Shown in pieces: positions 18,701 through 26,918 of a stretch of 64,000 nucleotides of DNA. Every line of letters starts with the position of its first letter. Position 1 is the first letter of the stretch. Under the pieces are notes generated by a model. That model was not told where the DNA came from. It worked only from the letters and a program-made list of their open reading frames with translations, and did no database searches. This stretch comes from Paenibacillus methanolicus (lineage in GTDB: Bacteria > Bacillota > Bacilli > Paenibacillales > Paenibacillaceae). Position numbers and translations under genes: made by a program. Location of the stretch: positions 124,001 through 188,000 of the forward strand of contig NZ_VNHS01000012.1 in NCBI RefSeq assembly GCF_008124765.1, read 5' to 3'.

Positions 18701-18964
18701 TACGCCCGCGCCGCCGCTTCAAGACGACACAAAGCATTTTACCTTGCCGGGCTTTCGGCGAAAGCAGGAATTAGGCTAGCTCACCGCGAATACGTTATAA
18801 GAAGCTAGCGGACCGCTATCCGGTATGATAGGCAAGTCTCATAGCGAACAGACGCGCCCACCTTGCTGCACCAGTCATGAAATTGGAAGATCGGCTCTTA
18901 TCAACTAAACGACGGAGCGGACCGATATTACAAATATAGACGGTACTAGAAGGGAGATAGACAT

Positions 18965-19390
18965 ATGAGCTTTTGCTGCGGTGCTAGCATGATAGGAACG
19001 AACGGGACGCTGAAGCACTTCCGGACGCATATTCATAACGTTCCGATTCTTTTTTGTCCGGTATGTCACAGAGTCGAGATTCACCACGGGATTGAGAACG
19101 AATACGAGATCCTGGCGGAATACGCGCACGGCGACGGCGCTTCCGAGGTGGATTTCCTCGAATACGTCGAGCAAGACGGCCTTGCGTTGTTTGAAAATTG
19201 CGTGAATAACGAGAACGAAGATCCGCTCGATGTCGTCTCCAACCAAATCGACATGGCGCTGGATCTGCTCAGCTTCGCGGCCCAGATCGAAGACGAGGCT
19301 TGGGCGGCGGAACTGAAGAAACGGCTCGGGGTGCTCGGCCAGCGGAAGATGAAGCTGCGTCAGCGCCGTACTTCGGAAGGTTATTGTTAA
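18965..19390 (+). CDS. Conserved-looking small Cys-motif protein, unrecognised
   Basis: A 141-residue cytosolic protein. It begins with MSFCCG and has FCPVCHRVEIHH, a possible zinc-binding CxxCH module (residues about 31-42). The middle is acidic, and residues 87-126 look helical (QIDMALDLLSFAAQIED, then a basic helix) and recall an IDEAL-type motif. The tail is basic and ends in Cys. GAAGGGAG precedes the ATG and a terminator follows, so it is a separate transcription unit. No function can be given. Confidence 0.7.
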   Translation: MSFCCGASMIGTNGTLKHFRTHIHNVPILFCPVCHRVEIHHGIENEYEILAEYAHGDGASEVDFLEYVEQDGLALFENCVNNENEDPLDVVSNQIDMALDLLSFAAQIEDEAWAAELKKRLGVLGQRKMKLRQRRTSEGYC

Positions 19391-19397
19391 GCGATTG

Positions 19398-19430
19398 AGC
19401 CTCCTTAGCCAAGGAGGCTTTCATTTTTTT
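19398..19430 (+). terminator. Rho-independent terminator
   Basis: AGCCTCCTT / AAGGAGGCT with loop AGCC, then TTCATTTTTTT. Confidence 0.92.
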
Positions 19431-19448
19431 ATGACTTCTCAGATCCGG

Positions 19449-19476
19449 CCCCCTCAATACGGAGTGCGGTTGCGAA
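19449..19476 (+). promoter_or_regulatory. Candidate sigma-I autoregulatory promoter
   Basis: CCCCC (19449-19453) and CGAA (19473-19476), 19 nt apart, resemble the sigma-I -35 (ACCCCC) and -10 (CGWA) elements. Transcription would start about 10 nt before sigI, consistent with the known autoregulation of this family. Confidence 0.45.
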
Positions 19477-19491
19477 ACTATTGATTAAGAG

Positions 19492-20310
19492 GTGGAGCGG
19501 TTGCTACTAGTACTGTTTAAACGCTTTTTCGGCAAGCAGAGCCGGGCGGCAGTCGAACAGGAAACACCCGAGGCGATCGTCATGCGCATCCGCGCGGGCG
19601 ATGCTTCCCGCGACGATTTTATCGCCGCGTACGAACCTTATATTGCGAAGGTGACGAGCCGGTTCTGCAAACGATATGTGAACCCCCAATACGACGATGA
19701 ATTCAGCATAGCGCTCAGCGCCTTCGACGAAGCCATCAATCAGTTCTCGCCCGAAGCCGGCAGATCGTTCCTGGGCTTTGCCGACACGGTCATCCGCCGC
19801 AGGCTCATCGACTTCGTGCGCAAGGAGCAGCGCCATGCGGGCAGCGTGCCGACAAGCGCTTTCGACGCGCTCGACGAGGACGAGCAGACGATTAATCCGG
19901 TAGAGCGCAACGAGGCGATGGCCCGTTACGAAATGCAGCGGGAGAGCGACGCGAGGCGGCTCGAGATCGCCGAATATAACACCTGCCTGGGCAGGTATGA
20001 CATAAGCTTCGCCGAATTGCCCGATTTGTCGCCCAAGCACGCGGATTCGCGCAGGTTGCTCGCTTCAATCGCGTTCATGCTGGCGGACACGCCAACGCTT
20101 ATGAGCGCGCTCGGCGCAAGCGGCAAGATGCCGATCAAAGAGCTGTGCTTGATGGCCGGCGTGTCGCGCAAGACGATCGAGCGCAATCGGAAATACATTA
20201 TTGCCCTAGCTTTGCTGCGGGTCGGGGATTTTCCGCATCTGCAAGGTTATCTGCAACATTTGCAACCAGATGACGCAAGCGTCAGCACAATGAAAGGAGG
20301 AAGCGCATGA
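19492..20310 (+). CDS. sigI: RNA polymerase sigma factor SigI
   Basis: An alternative sigma factor (272 residues) of the SigI group, which responds to heat and cell-surface or polysaccharide signals. The sigma-2-like region is KRYVNPQYDDEFSIALSAFD with FADTVIRRRLIDFVRKEQR; the C-terminal SigI-specific HTH is ELCLMAGVSRKTIERNRKYI. The frame opens at GTG 19492; TTG 19501 has an AGGTGGAG site just before it and may be the real start. The anti-sigma gene rsgI overlaps the stop by 4 nt, the standard arrangement. Confidence 0.92.
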   Translation: MERLLLVLFKRFFGKQSRAAVEQETPEAIVMRIRAGDASRDDFIAAYEPYIAKVTSRFCKRYVNPQYDDEFSIALSAFDEAINQFSPEAGRSFLGFADTVIRRRLIDFVRKEQRHAGSVPTSAFDALDEDEQTINPVERNEAMARYEMQRESDARRLEIAEYNTCLGRYDISFAELPDLSPKHADSRRLLASIAFMLADTPTLMSALGASGKMPIKELCLMAGVSRKTIERNRKYIIALALLRVGDFPHLQGYLQHLQPDDASVSTMKGGSA

Positions 20311-21932
20311 ACCGGGCAGTGGTGATGGAAATTCGGAACAATGTCGCTGTTATCATGACGCCGGACGGTGAGTTTCGAAAGGTGCAAGCGGGCGAGGGCG
20401 TGCAGGTCGGCGACGAGATCCGGCTGGAAGAGGCAACCCTGCCGTTACCTCGCAAGCGCGCTTGGGGCGCCAAATCCCGCTATGGGGTGGCGACCGCCGC
20501 GGCCGCGATCATGCTGCTTCTTCTAACGCCATGGCTGGTGAGAGTAGCGTCGCCGCAACCCGCGGTGGCAGCCTATTTAACGATGGATATTAATCCGAGC
20601 GTGGAACTTGGCATCGACGGCAAGGAACGGGTCATGGAACTGCATCCGCTCAACTCGGACGGCGCCAAGCTGGTCAAGGGGCTTGAATACGAAGGCCAGC
20701 CCGCCGAAACGGTGGCCGCCGCGATAACGGATCGTGCCCGCGACGCCCATTATTTCGATAGCGCGGAAGGCGACGTATTCATCACGAGCGTGCTCGTGAA
20801 AGGCAATGAGGCGTACGAGGATACGCTGACCGAGCATGTGCAAACAGCGGTGAAGGAAACGTTGGCCGCGAAGAAAGAGACCGCTCCGGCAGCGGACGCG
20901 GTGAAGGTGTCCACGCTGAGCGTTCCGGCGGAAGTGCGGGAAGAAGCGAAGCAAAGCGGCGTCTCCTCGGGTAAGATGGCGTTCTACCTGCTGGCGAAAA
21001 GCGAAGGCATGGAGGTCGATTTGGAGGCGTTGAAGCATCAATCCATCCATAATACGGCCAAAGCGCTGGGCGGCGTGGAGAAGGTGATCGGCGCGAAAGA
21101 GAAACAGCCGTCGGGCGAAACGAAGATTGACAAAAAGTCGATCAAGACGAAGCTGAAGTCGCTCGCGGCCGAAGCTCAAACGAAGCGCGGCAAAGAGAAG
21201 GCGACAACGCCGACGAAACCGGCGGCGGGCAAGCCGGAGAAGAATGCTTCTTCCGCCGGTTCCGCCGCAGGCGGCAAGACGCCGGCCGAGCCGGCCAAGA
21301 ATAACGGCAAACCTGCGGCAGGCTCGCAGGGCGCCGGCGACAAGGCGCAGCAGGTTCAGCCGGGTTCGGGTCAGGCATCCGGCAAGGCGAACGGCAATGG
21401 CAGCAACGGAAACAAGTGGAAAGATCGCGAGGACGACAACGATTCGCAGCGGTGGAACGACGATCGGAACGACGATCGTAAAGAAGATCGGAACGACAAT
21501 CGCGACGATGATGATGACGACCGCGACGACGAGAATAACGATACGAACCGGCAGGACGGGCAGCAGGGCGGCAAAACCGCCTCTACTGGCCGTCATGACG
21601 GCGGTTCCGCCTCGGCGGCGCAGAAGAATAATGAAGCAAGCGGCACCAAAGCGAGCCAGGGCAATGGCGGCAGCGGTACCAAAAATAACGGCAATGCGAA
21701 CGAAAAAGCGAGCAACGGCAAGACGAACGCGCGCGATAACGATGAAAGCGAAAAATCGCAGCACGAAGACGATGACAAGGACGATTCCGATTCGGACAAG
21801 AGTCAAGGACGCGGGCAGACGAAACAACAGAATCGGGAGCAAGGCGCGTCCAAGTCGGAACGCGAGCGCGGTTCGGATAAAGACAACGGCAACCGCAACG
21901 ACAACAATCGAGGGAGCAAGGACGACAATTAG
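20307..21932 (+). CDS. rsgI: Anti-sigma-I factor RsgI with long disordered tail
   Basis: A single-pass membrane anti-sigma factor (541 residues). Residues 1-50 are the cytosolic RsgI-N domain that binds SigI; the membrane helix is about 60-80. Next is AYLTMDINPSVELGID, containing the Asn96-Pro97 bond reported as the self-cleavage site in RsgI proteins, then a periplasmic-like alpha/beta domain to about 275. The last 265 residues are low complexity: Lys/Ala/Pro/Gly, then a strongly charged Asp/Asn/Arg stretch. There is no carbohydrate-binding module as in clostridial RsgI proteins. Translation is coupled to sigI. Confidence 0.93.
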   Translation: MNRAVVMEIRNNVAVIMTPDGEFRKVQAGEGVQVGDEIRLEEATLPLPRKRAWGAKSRYGVATAAAAIMLLLLTPWLVRVASPQPAVAAYLTMDINPSVELGIDGKERVMELHPLNSDGAKLVKGLEYEGQPAETVAAAITDRARDAHYFDSAEGDVFITSVLVKGNEAYEDTLTEHVQTAVKETLAAKKETAPAADAVKVSTLSVPAEVREEAKQSGVSSGKMAFYLLAKSEGMEVDLEALKHQSIHNTAKALGGVEKVIGAKEKQPSGETKIDKKSIKTKLKSLAAEAQTKRGKEKATTPTKPAAGKPEKNASSAGSAAGGKTPAEPAKNNGKPAAGSQGAGDKAQQVQPGSGQASGKANGNGSNGNKWKDREDDNDSQRWNDDRNDDRKEDRNDNRDDDDDDRDDENNDTNRQDGQQGGKTASTGRHDGGSASAAQKNNEASGTKASQGNGGSGTKNNGNANEKASNGKTNARDNDESEKSQHEDDDKDDSDSDKSQGRGQTKQQNREQGASKSERERGSDKDNGNRNDNNRGSKDDN

Positions 21933-21960
21933 CCGGCGATGACGCGAAGCCGGAAGTCGG

Positions 21961-21995
21961 GACAAGGCGCGGGAGCATGGCTTCCGCGCCTTGTC
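21961..21995 (+). terminator. 12-bp hairpin after rsgI
   Basis: GACAAGGCGCGG / CCGCGCCTTGTC (21984-21995), no T-run; it may be a weak terminator or an mRNA 3' stabiliser. The following 300 nt up to 22316 hold no recognisable feature. Confidence 0.4.
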
Positions 21996-22316
21996 GCATG
22001 CCGTTTAAGACTGTGGCTGCCGTCGGATGCGCCCAACGGCTGTCCGTACCGGATGGGGCCGTACTCCCAATGGCTGTACGTACCACTTGACGCTCGTGAC
22101 CGGGATTTTCAGACAAACGAGGGTAGATCACGTTAAGGAAGAGTAATTATTGGGGTTAATTCCCTATTATTGGTATTATAGGAGCGTGGCATAAGCCTTA
22201 GGGCTGTCCGTACGTGTGCCGTTTCATCTCTTCTGACGGTCATTTAGTATCCCTCAAGTCCGGCTAAACTCCTTTTGGCCGGAGCGTTTTGCGGCGTTTT
22301 TCGACAATCTCTTCGG

Positions 22317-22345
22317 TTGCAAAGCGAAGACGCAGTTACTATCAT
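22317..22345 (+). promoter_or_regulatory. Promoter of the RsbT-like/kinase pair
   Basis: TTGCAA (22317-22322), 17 nt, TATCAT (22340-22345). Transcription would start near 22352. Confidence 0.5.
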
Positions 22346-22404
22346 TATTTGTAAGTGCATCCATGTACGGGCATAGCGTAACGGCAATTGTTCAGGCGGA
22401 GGCG

Positions 22405-22821
22405 ATGGGGCTCGTGGAAATTTTCCACATTCGGGAATGGGCGGATGCGATACACGCGCGTCGGAGGGGGCGCGAAATCGCGTCGCGCATCGGATTCGGG
22501 TTGGTCGATCAGACGATTATTGCGTACACGATCTCGGAGCTTGCGCTCAAATTGATTCAATTTCCGGAGAAGGGCCATATGGTCATTCGTAAAATGGAAC
22601 GGTGCAAAGGGGAAGCTGGCGGAGTCCCGGGACTCGAAGTTCGCGTCTACGATCATTACCGGGGGCGCGAGCGGATCTCGGCCGAGTGGGCGCGCCCGCT
22701 CGTCGACGACATGGTGGCGGCATGGGATCCGGCTCGCGGCTACGTGATTCAGTTTCGGAAATGGCTAGCCCCTTGGCGCGTCGATTTCCCGGTTTATGCG
22801 GCAGGAGAGGAGCAAGGCTAG
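22405..22821 (+). CDS. Degenerate RsbT-like (GHKL/HATPase-fold) protein
   Basis: About 138 residues resembling RsbT, the switch kinase that activates RsbU. Similar parts are an early RRRGREIASRIGFGLVDQT, then IAYTISELALK (N-box region), and the end YVIQFRKWL. The ATP site looks damaged: RsbT has ELARN where this has ELALK, and the GPGI-type glycines are replaced by YDHYRGRERI (comparison from memory). The frame opens at ATG 22363, which has no ribosome site; GGAGG at 22398-22402 suits ATG 22405 or GTG 22414. It ends 1 nt before the kinase gene, suggesting a binding partner role. Confidence 0.65.
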   Translation: MGLVEIFHIREWADAIHARRRGREIASRIGFGLVDQTIIAYTISELALKLIQFPEKGHMVIRKMERCKGEAGGVPGLEVRVYDHYRGRERISAEWARPLVDDMVAAWDPARGYVIQFRKWLAPWRVDFPVYAAGEEQG

Positions 22822-22822
22822 C

Positions 22823-24196
22823 ATGCAGGCAATTCGAAAGCGCTATTTTCCGGCGCTTGCAGAATATGTGAGAAGCGGCAGCGAGCAATCGTTGTTCGAA
22901 GCGACGGAAATCGGCAAATGGCTGCAGGGCGTTCATCCGGAGGATATTATCGCGATTCACGAGGAATCGATGCAGATGCTGGTCGCGAACGTGGAATCGG
23001 ACGAGGCGCTCAAGCTGTACAGCCGATCGTTCGTGTTTCTGATCGAGCTGATGGTGGCGTTCCGGTTCCGGGACGAGCGGGAGCCGGTGCCGATCGAGCG
23101 GATGAGCGCGGCGCGCGACCAAGTGCTGCGCTCACAGCAGTCGGTGCAGATGGTGAAGGACAAGTACGAGAACGTCCTGCAATACATGGACAGCGGCCTG
23201 GCGATTTTCGATAACGACGGGCTGCTTTCGTTCGTCAACGTGCAGATGTCCAGACTGTTCGATATTCCGCGCAAAACGCTGATCGGCTGCAATCTTCGCG
23301 ACATACTGCTGCATCCGAAGCTGCGCAAGAGCACGAGGCGGATCGTGCTTCGCGTGTACAAGGAGATGGTCCTCCGGCGCAGCCGCTACTTCGAGCTGCA
23401 GGACGCGAACGGCCGGCATCTGCTCGTCACCATTACCTACGGCGATCAGCTGGACGGCGACTATTTGTTCAGCGTGAAGGACGTGTCGGAGTACAAGCAG
23501 ATCGAGCAGACGGCCTACCAGAACGACAAATTGGCGATGCTCGGCAAGATCGCCGCTTCCATCGCGCACGAGATCCGCAATCCGCTTACGTCGATTCGGG
23601 GGTTCATCCAGCTGCTGCGGCCGCATTTGTTCCAGCTCGGGAAGGAAGAATACGCGCGGATCATTCTCGCCGAGATCGACCGGGCGAACGATATTATTTA
23701 TGAATTTCTCAATTCGTCGAAGCCGTCGGCTCCGATGAAACAGAACGTACATATCGGCTCCCTGTTGAAGGAAGTCATCATGCTGTGCGAGAGCGAGGCG
23801 CTCATGAAGGGCAGCGAAATTCAGTACGAAGCCTACGACGACCAGATGACGACGTCCGTGGACGTCAAGCAGGTGAAGCAGGTATTCCTGAATTTGATGC
23901 GCAACGCGATGGAGGCGATCGAGGAGATCAGCGCGGAGCGGAGCGGACGCATCGACATCGTCATCCGACGCGAAGAATCCTATGCCGAGATTACGGTGCG
24001 CGACAACGGCAAGGGGATGGATCAGACGGTTCAGAACCGGCTGTTCGACCCGTTCTTCACGACGAAGGAAGCCGGCACGGGACTCGGGCTTGCGGTCAGC
24101 TACCGGATCGTGCGCAACCACGGCGGCTCGATCCGCGTGACGAGCAGCAGCGGGGAAGGCACGGACTTCAAGATCTATTTGCCATTAGTGGAGTAA
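22823..24196 (+). CDS. Cytosolic PAS histidine kinase with RsbU-N-like N-terminus
   Basis: A 457-residue kinase without membrane segments. Residues 1-85 (KRYFPALAEYVRSGSEQSLF, then HPEDIIAIHEESMQML) look like the helical dimer domain of RsbU that RsbT binds. A PAS domain follows (about 105-225, YMDSGLAIFDNDGLLSFVN), then HisKA with His249 in SIAHEIRNPLTSIRG, and HATPase motifs NLMRNAMEAI, VRDNGKGMD, FFTTKEAGTGLGLAV. The catalytic part is like sporulation or orphan kinases. No response regulator is adjacent. It is translationally linked to the RsbT-like gene upstream and ends at a terminator. Confidence 0.88.
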   Translation: MQAIRKRYFPALAEYVRSGSEQSLFEATEIGKWLQGVHPEDIIAIHEESMQMLVANVESDEALKLYSRSFVFLIELMVAFRFRDEREPVPIERMSAARDQVLRSQQSVQMVKDKYENVLQYMDSGLAIFDNDGLLSFVNVQMSRLFDIPRKTLIGCNLRDILLHPKLRKSTRRIVLRVYKEMVLRRSRYFELQDANGRHLLVTITYGDQLDGDYLFSVKDVSEYKQIEQTAYQNDKLAMLGKIAASIAHEIRNPLTSIRGFIQLLRPHLFQLGKEEYARIILAEIDRANDIIYEFLNSSKPSAPMKQNVHIGSLLKEVIMLCESEALMKGSEIQYEAYDDQMTTSVDVKQVKQVFLNLMRNAMEAIEEISAERSGRIDIVIRREESYAEITVRDNGKGMDQTVQNRLFDPFFTTKEAGTGLGLAVSYRIVRNHGGSIRVTSSSGEGTDFKIYLPLVE

Positions 24197-24204
24197 ACGC
24201 TTAG

Positions 24205-24235
24205 AATCGGGTATGCTGAGAATACCCGATTTTTT
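24205..24235 (+). terminator. Rho-independent terminator after the kinase
   Basis: AATCGGGTAT / ATACCCGATT around a 7-nt loop, then T-run. Confidence 0.9.
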
Positions 24236-24265
24236 GGCATTTGCTCGGAAGGAGAATGAACAATT

Positions 24266-25783
24266 ATGGCAACCATTCAATTTACATACGGGGTGCAGGA
24301 TCGCGGCGCGGCCGACTACGACGTCATCGTCGCGTTCCTGGACCGGGAAGATTTGCAGCAGGCGGACGCGGAATGGGTGCACCCGCAGCTGGACGCCGCG
24401 CTGCGAGCCCACGCGGCCAAGGGGTTGTTCAAAGCGGACGCCAAGGAAGCGCTGGCGCTGCCGACGCTCGGCCTGCTGCCGGCGAGCCATGTCATCTATG
24501 CCGGCATTACGCATAAGAACGATACGCTCGGCAGCCTGCGCGATGCGGCGTCTTCGGCGGCGAAGGCAGCCGGCAAGCTGAAGGCGACCGCCGTTCAGCA
24601 GCTCATTCCGGCCGCTGTAAGCGCGGGCGCATCGACGTATACGATCGCGCAAGCGGCGCAGGCGTTGACCGAAGGCTACGCGCTCACGCTGTACAAGCGC
24701 AAGGCGGCGAAGAAGGAGCAGGCCGCGCAGACGGTGCGCGCGGTCTCGTTCGTCCCGACGCTTGCGGCAGTAGGCGACGAAGCGGCATCGCAGTGGGAAG
24801 CGGGGATGGAGCGCGGCAGGGCATTCGCCGAAGCGGTGAATTACGCGCGCGACTTGACCAACATGCCGGGCAATAAGCTATATCCGGAGCTGCTGGCCAT
24901 GGAAGCCGAGGACACGCTCGGCCACTACGAGGATATGGAAGTCGAGGTGCTCGACGAGTTCACGGCGGCCGAACAAGGGATGGGCGGTCTGATGGCCGTC
25001 GGTCAAGGCAGCGCGCATCCGCCTCGGATGATCGTCATCCACTACCGTGGCGACGAAGAGAACGATACGGTATGGGGCTTGGTCGGCAAAGGCATCACGT
25101 TCGACACCGGCGGCATCTCGCTGAAGCGGGCGCCCGGCATGGAAGAGATGATCTCCGACATGGGCGGCGCGGCCGCGGTGCTCGGCGTCATGCGCATCCT
25201 CGGGGAGCTGAAGCCGAAGGTGAACGTGGTCGCGGTCGTGCCGTCCGCGGAGAACATGCCGTCCGACCGCGCCTTCAAGCCGGGCGACGTCATTACGATG
25301 ATGAACGGCACGACGGTCGAAATTACGAATACCGACGCGGAGGGCCGGCTCGTCCTGGCGGACGGGGTGACGACGGCAATCCGGCGCGGGGCGACGAAGC
25401 TCGTCGACGTGGCGACGCTGACCGGCGCGGTCCTCGTCGCGCTTGGCGACGTCGCGACGGGCGCCATCGGCAACGACGATCAGCTGATGCAGGACGTCAT
25501 CCTCGCCTCGAAGCATGCCGATGAGCGAATCTGGCCGATGCCGAATTACCCGGAGTTCCGCAAGCAGCTCGACAGCGATCAGGCGGACATGCGCAACAAA
25601 GGCTCGCAGTACGGCGCGGCGAGCATTGCGGGACTGTTCATCGGCGCGTTCGCCGAAGAGCGGCCTTGGGTGCATCTGGACATCGCCGGTACGGCGTGGC
25701 TCGAGCGCGAACGCAGATGGGAGCCGAAGGGCGGCACGGGCGTCATGGTGCGCACGCTGGCGGAGCTGCTGCTTCGCGGTTAA
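24266..25783 (+). CDS. pepA: Leucyl aminopeptidase (M17 family)
   Basis: A 505-residue cytosolic hexameric metallo-aminopeptidase. The N-terminal domain is variable; the C-terminal catalytic domain has VGKGITFDTGGISLK (metal Lys and Asp), MISDMGGAAAV, and the signature NTDAEGRLVLADG. These carry the two-metal site. GAAGGAGAATG precedes ATG 24266. It is alone between two terminators. It recycles peptides; some relatives also bind DNA, which cannot be judged here. Confidence 0.94.
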   Translation: MATIQFTYGVQDRGAADYDVIVAFLDREDLQQADAEWVHPQLDAALRAHAAKGLFKADAKEALALPTLGLLPASHVIYAGITHKNDTLGSLRDAASSAAKAAGKLKATAVQQLIPAAVSAGASTYTIAQAAQALTEGYALTLYKRKAAKKEQAAQTVRAVSFVPTLAAVGDEAASQWEAGMERGRAFAEAVNYARDLTNMPGNKLYPELLAMEAEDTLGHYEDMEVEVLDEFTAAEQGMGGLMAVGQGSAHPPRMIVIHYRGDEENDTVWGLVGKGITFDTGGISLKRAPGMEEMISDMGGAAAVLGVMRILGELKPKVNVVAVVPSAENMPSDRAFKPGDVITMMNGTTVEITNTDAEGRLVLADGVTTAIRRGATKLVDVATLTGAVLVALGDVATGAIGNDDQLMQDVILASKHADERIWPMPNYPEFRKQLDSDQADMRNKGSQYGAASIAGLFIGAFAEERPWVHLDIAGTAWLERERRWEPKGGTGVMVRTLAELLLRG

Positions 25784-25798
25784 CCGCACAGATCAAGG

Positions 25799-25830
25799 AA
25801 AGGAGCGGCTTGCGTGCCGCTCCTTTTTTT
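25799..25830 (+). terminator. Rho-independent terminator after pepA
   Basis: AAAGGAGCGGC / GCCGCTCCTTT, 6-nt loop, T-run. Confidence 0.93.
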
Positions 25831-26543
25831 GCTTGGAGAAGACTTGCGGAAAAGTAAAGCGAGTCCGCGAGAGCGGATGAAAGCGAAGGTCAGCTCGAAG
25901 CCCCATCAAGCGCATATCCCATGCAGGATACCACCCCAAGGCATCACGTAACGAACGAAGCTCGAACAAGAGCCAGTCCGAAGGACTAGCGGGCTCATCG
26001 CGAAAGGACACATCAAGGACGGCCGCGTAACGAGTCACGCTTAATAGCAGAGTCCAGAGGTGAACGTTTTTCGGAGAAAAACGACTTCGGAAGCACATGC
26101 TAACCTTCTGGTTCCCCTCGGCGGAGGGCAATGCTGTCAGGTTAAGGAAAAACGGCTGGTGAAGCCAGCCGTGGCCCATAGTTGACAGGCTGATGCTTAT
26201 GATTGCCTTCAAAACCCATTGAAGCATTGTCCGACAGGACAAAAGCGAGCCCCGCTCAAGCCAACCCGCCCACCGCGAACAATGGTAACTGTACGAAGAA
26301 GGGAGTCCAGAGGGCAAAGCCCTTTGGAGCCTCCTCGGCGGAGGAGGTGGGAGGAGGGAGCAACAAAAGTGGGGTCAATGGGGCGCAGCCCTTCTTAACC
26401 TGACAACATTGCGGCGGAGGGGGAAGGGGGAGCGAGAACGAGGGGGCTTTGGGGAGGAATAGAAGGGGTTCTCGAAGGGCGAAGCCCTTTAACTCTTCGT
26501 TCCTCCGGGCAAAACCGCGCAAGTTCAAAAATTCAGAATATGC
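25831..26543. other. 713-nt gene-free region rich in small inverted repeats
   Basis: No ORF here has a ribosome site or family features; the longest minus-strand frame crosses the pepA terminator. Several short hairpins of the type AGGGC-AAA-GCCCT (26308), GGGCGCAGCCC (26381) and AAGGGC-GAA-GCCCTT (26477) occur, as does AACGTTTTTC/GAAAAACGA (26059). Purine-rich G/A stretches dominate 26340-26500. Confidence 0.6.
26128..26412. repeat. Inverted repeat pair flanking about 250 bp
   Basis: GCAATGCTGTCAGGTTAAG (26128-26146) and CTTAACCTGACAACATTGC (26394-26412) are inverted copies with one mismatch; both are next to GGCGGAGG. This could be a decayed mobile repeat; no coding sequence or clear target duplication is seen. 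Confidence 0.55.
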
Positions 26544-26572
26544 TTGATAAGCGTGGAGCAATGTAGTATATT
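26544..26572 (+). promoter_or_regulatory. sigma-A promoter of leuA
   Basis: TTGATA (26544-26549), 17 nt, TATATT (26567-26572). Confidence 0.8.
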
Positions 26573-26584
26573 AGCAACAATATT

Positions 26585-26866
26585 TCAAATACGTTGCAGA
26601 GGACCAGTAGGAATGCGCGACTCGCGTAGCAGAGAGCTGTTGGATGGTGCGAAACAGCCGCGAAGCCGATCCGAACTCACCTTGAAGTAGCCCGCCGAAA
26701 TGAGTAAAGTAAGCGGAGCCGGAACCTGACCGTTACGACAGGAGGATATGGGGGAGCATGCCCCTATCCGTTGAGCGCATGCCGAATCCGGCGTGAATCA
26801 GAGTGGTACCGCGTAAGATTTCACAGTCTTTCGTCTCTATACAGTATAGAGACGGAAGGCTTTTTT
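26585..26866 (+). promoter_or_regulatory. T-box riboswitch (Leu specifier) before leuA
   Basis: AG-bulge AGCAGAGAGCTG (26629), specifier CTC at 26676-26678 in GAACTCACC, T-box AGAGTGGTACCGCG (26800-26813), then a 16-bp terminator (26826-26841 / 26845-26860) with a six-T run. Leucine starvation would raise leuA transcription. Confidence 0.94.
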
Positions 26867-26918
26867 ATTTTGTCCGTGCCGCCGCACGGTCCAATTCCAG
26901 TAGAAGGTGGTCTTCATC

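Noticed and set aside
25793-26317. 174-residue minus-strand ORF after pepA
   Set aside because: It reads through the pepA terminator, lacks a ribosome site and has no family features.
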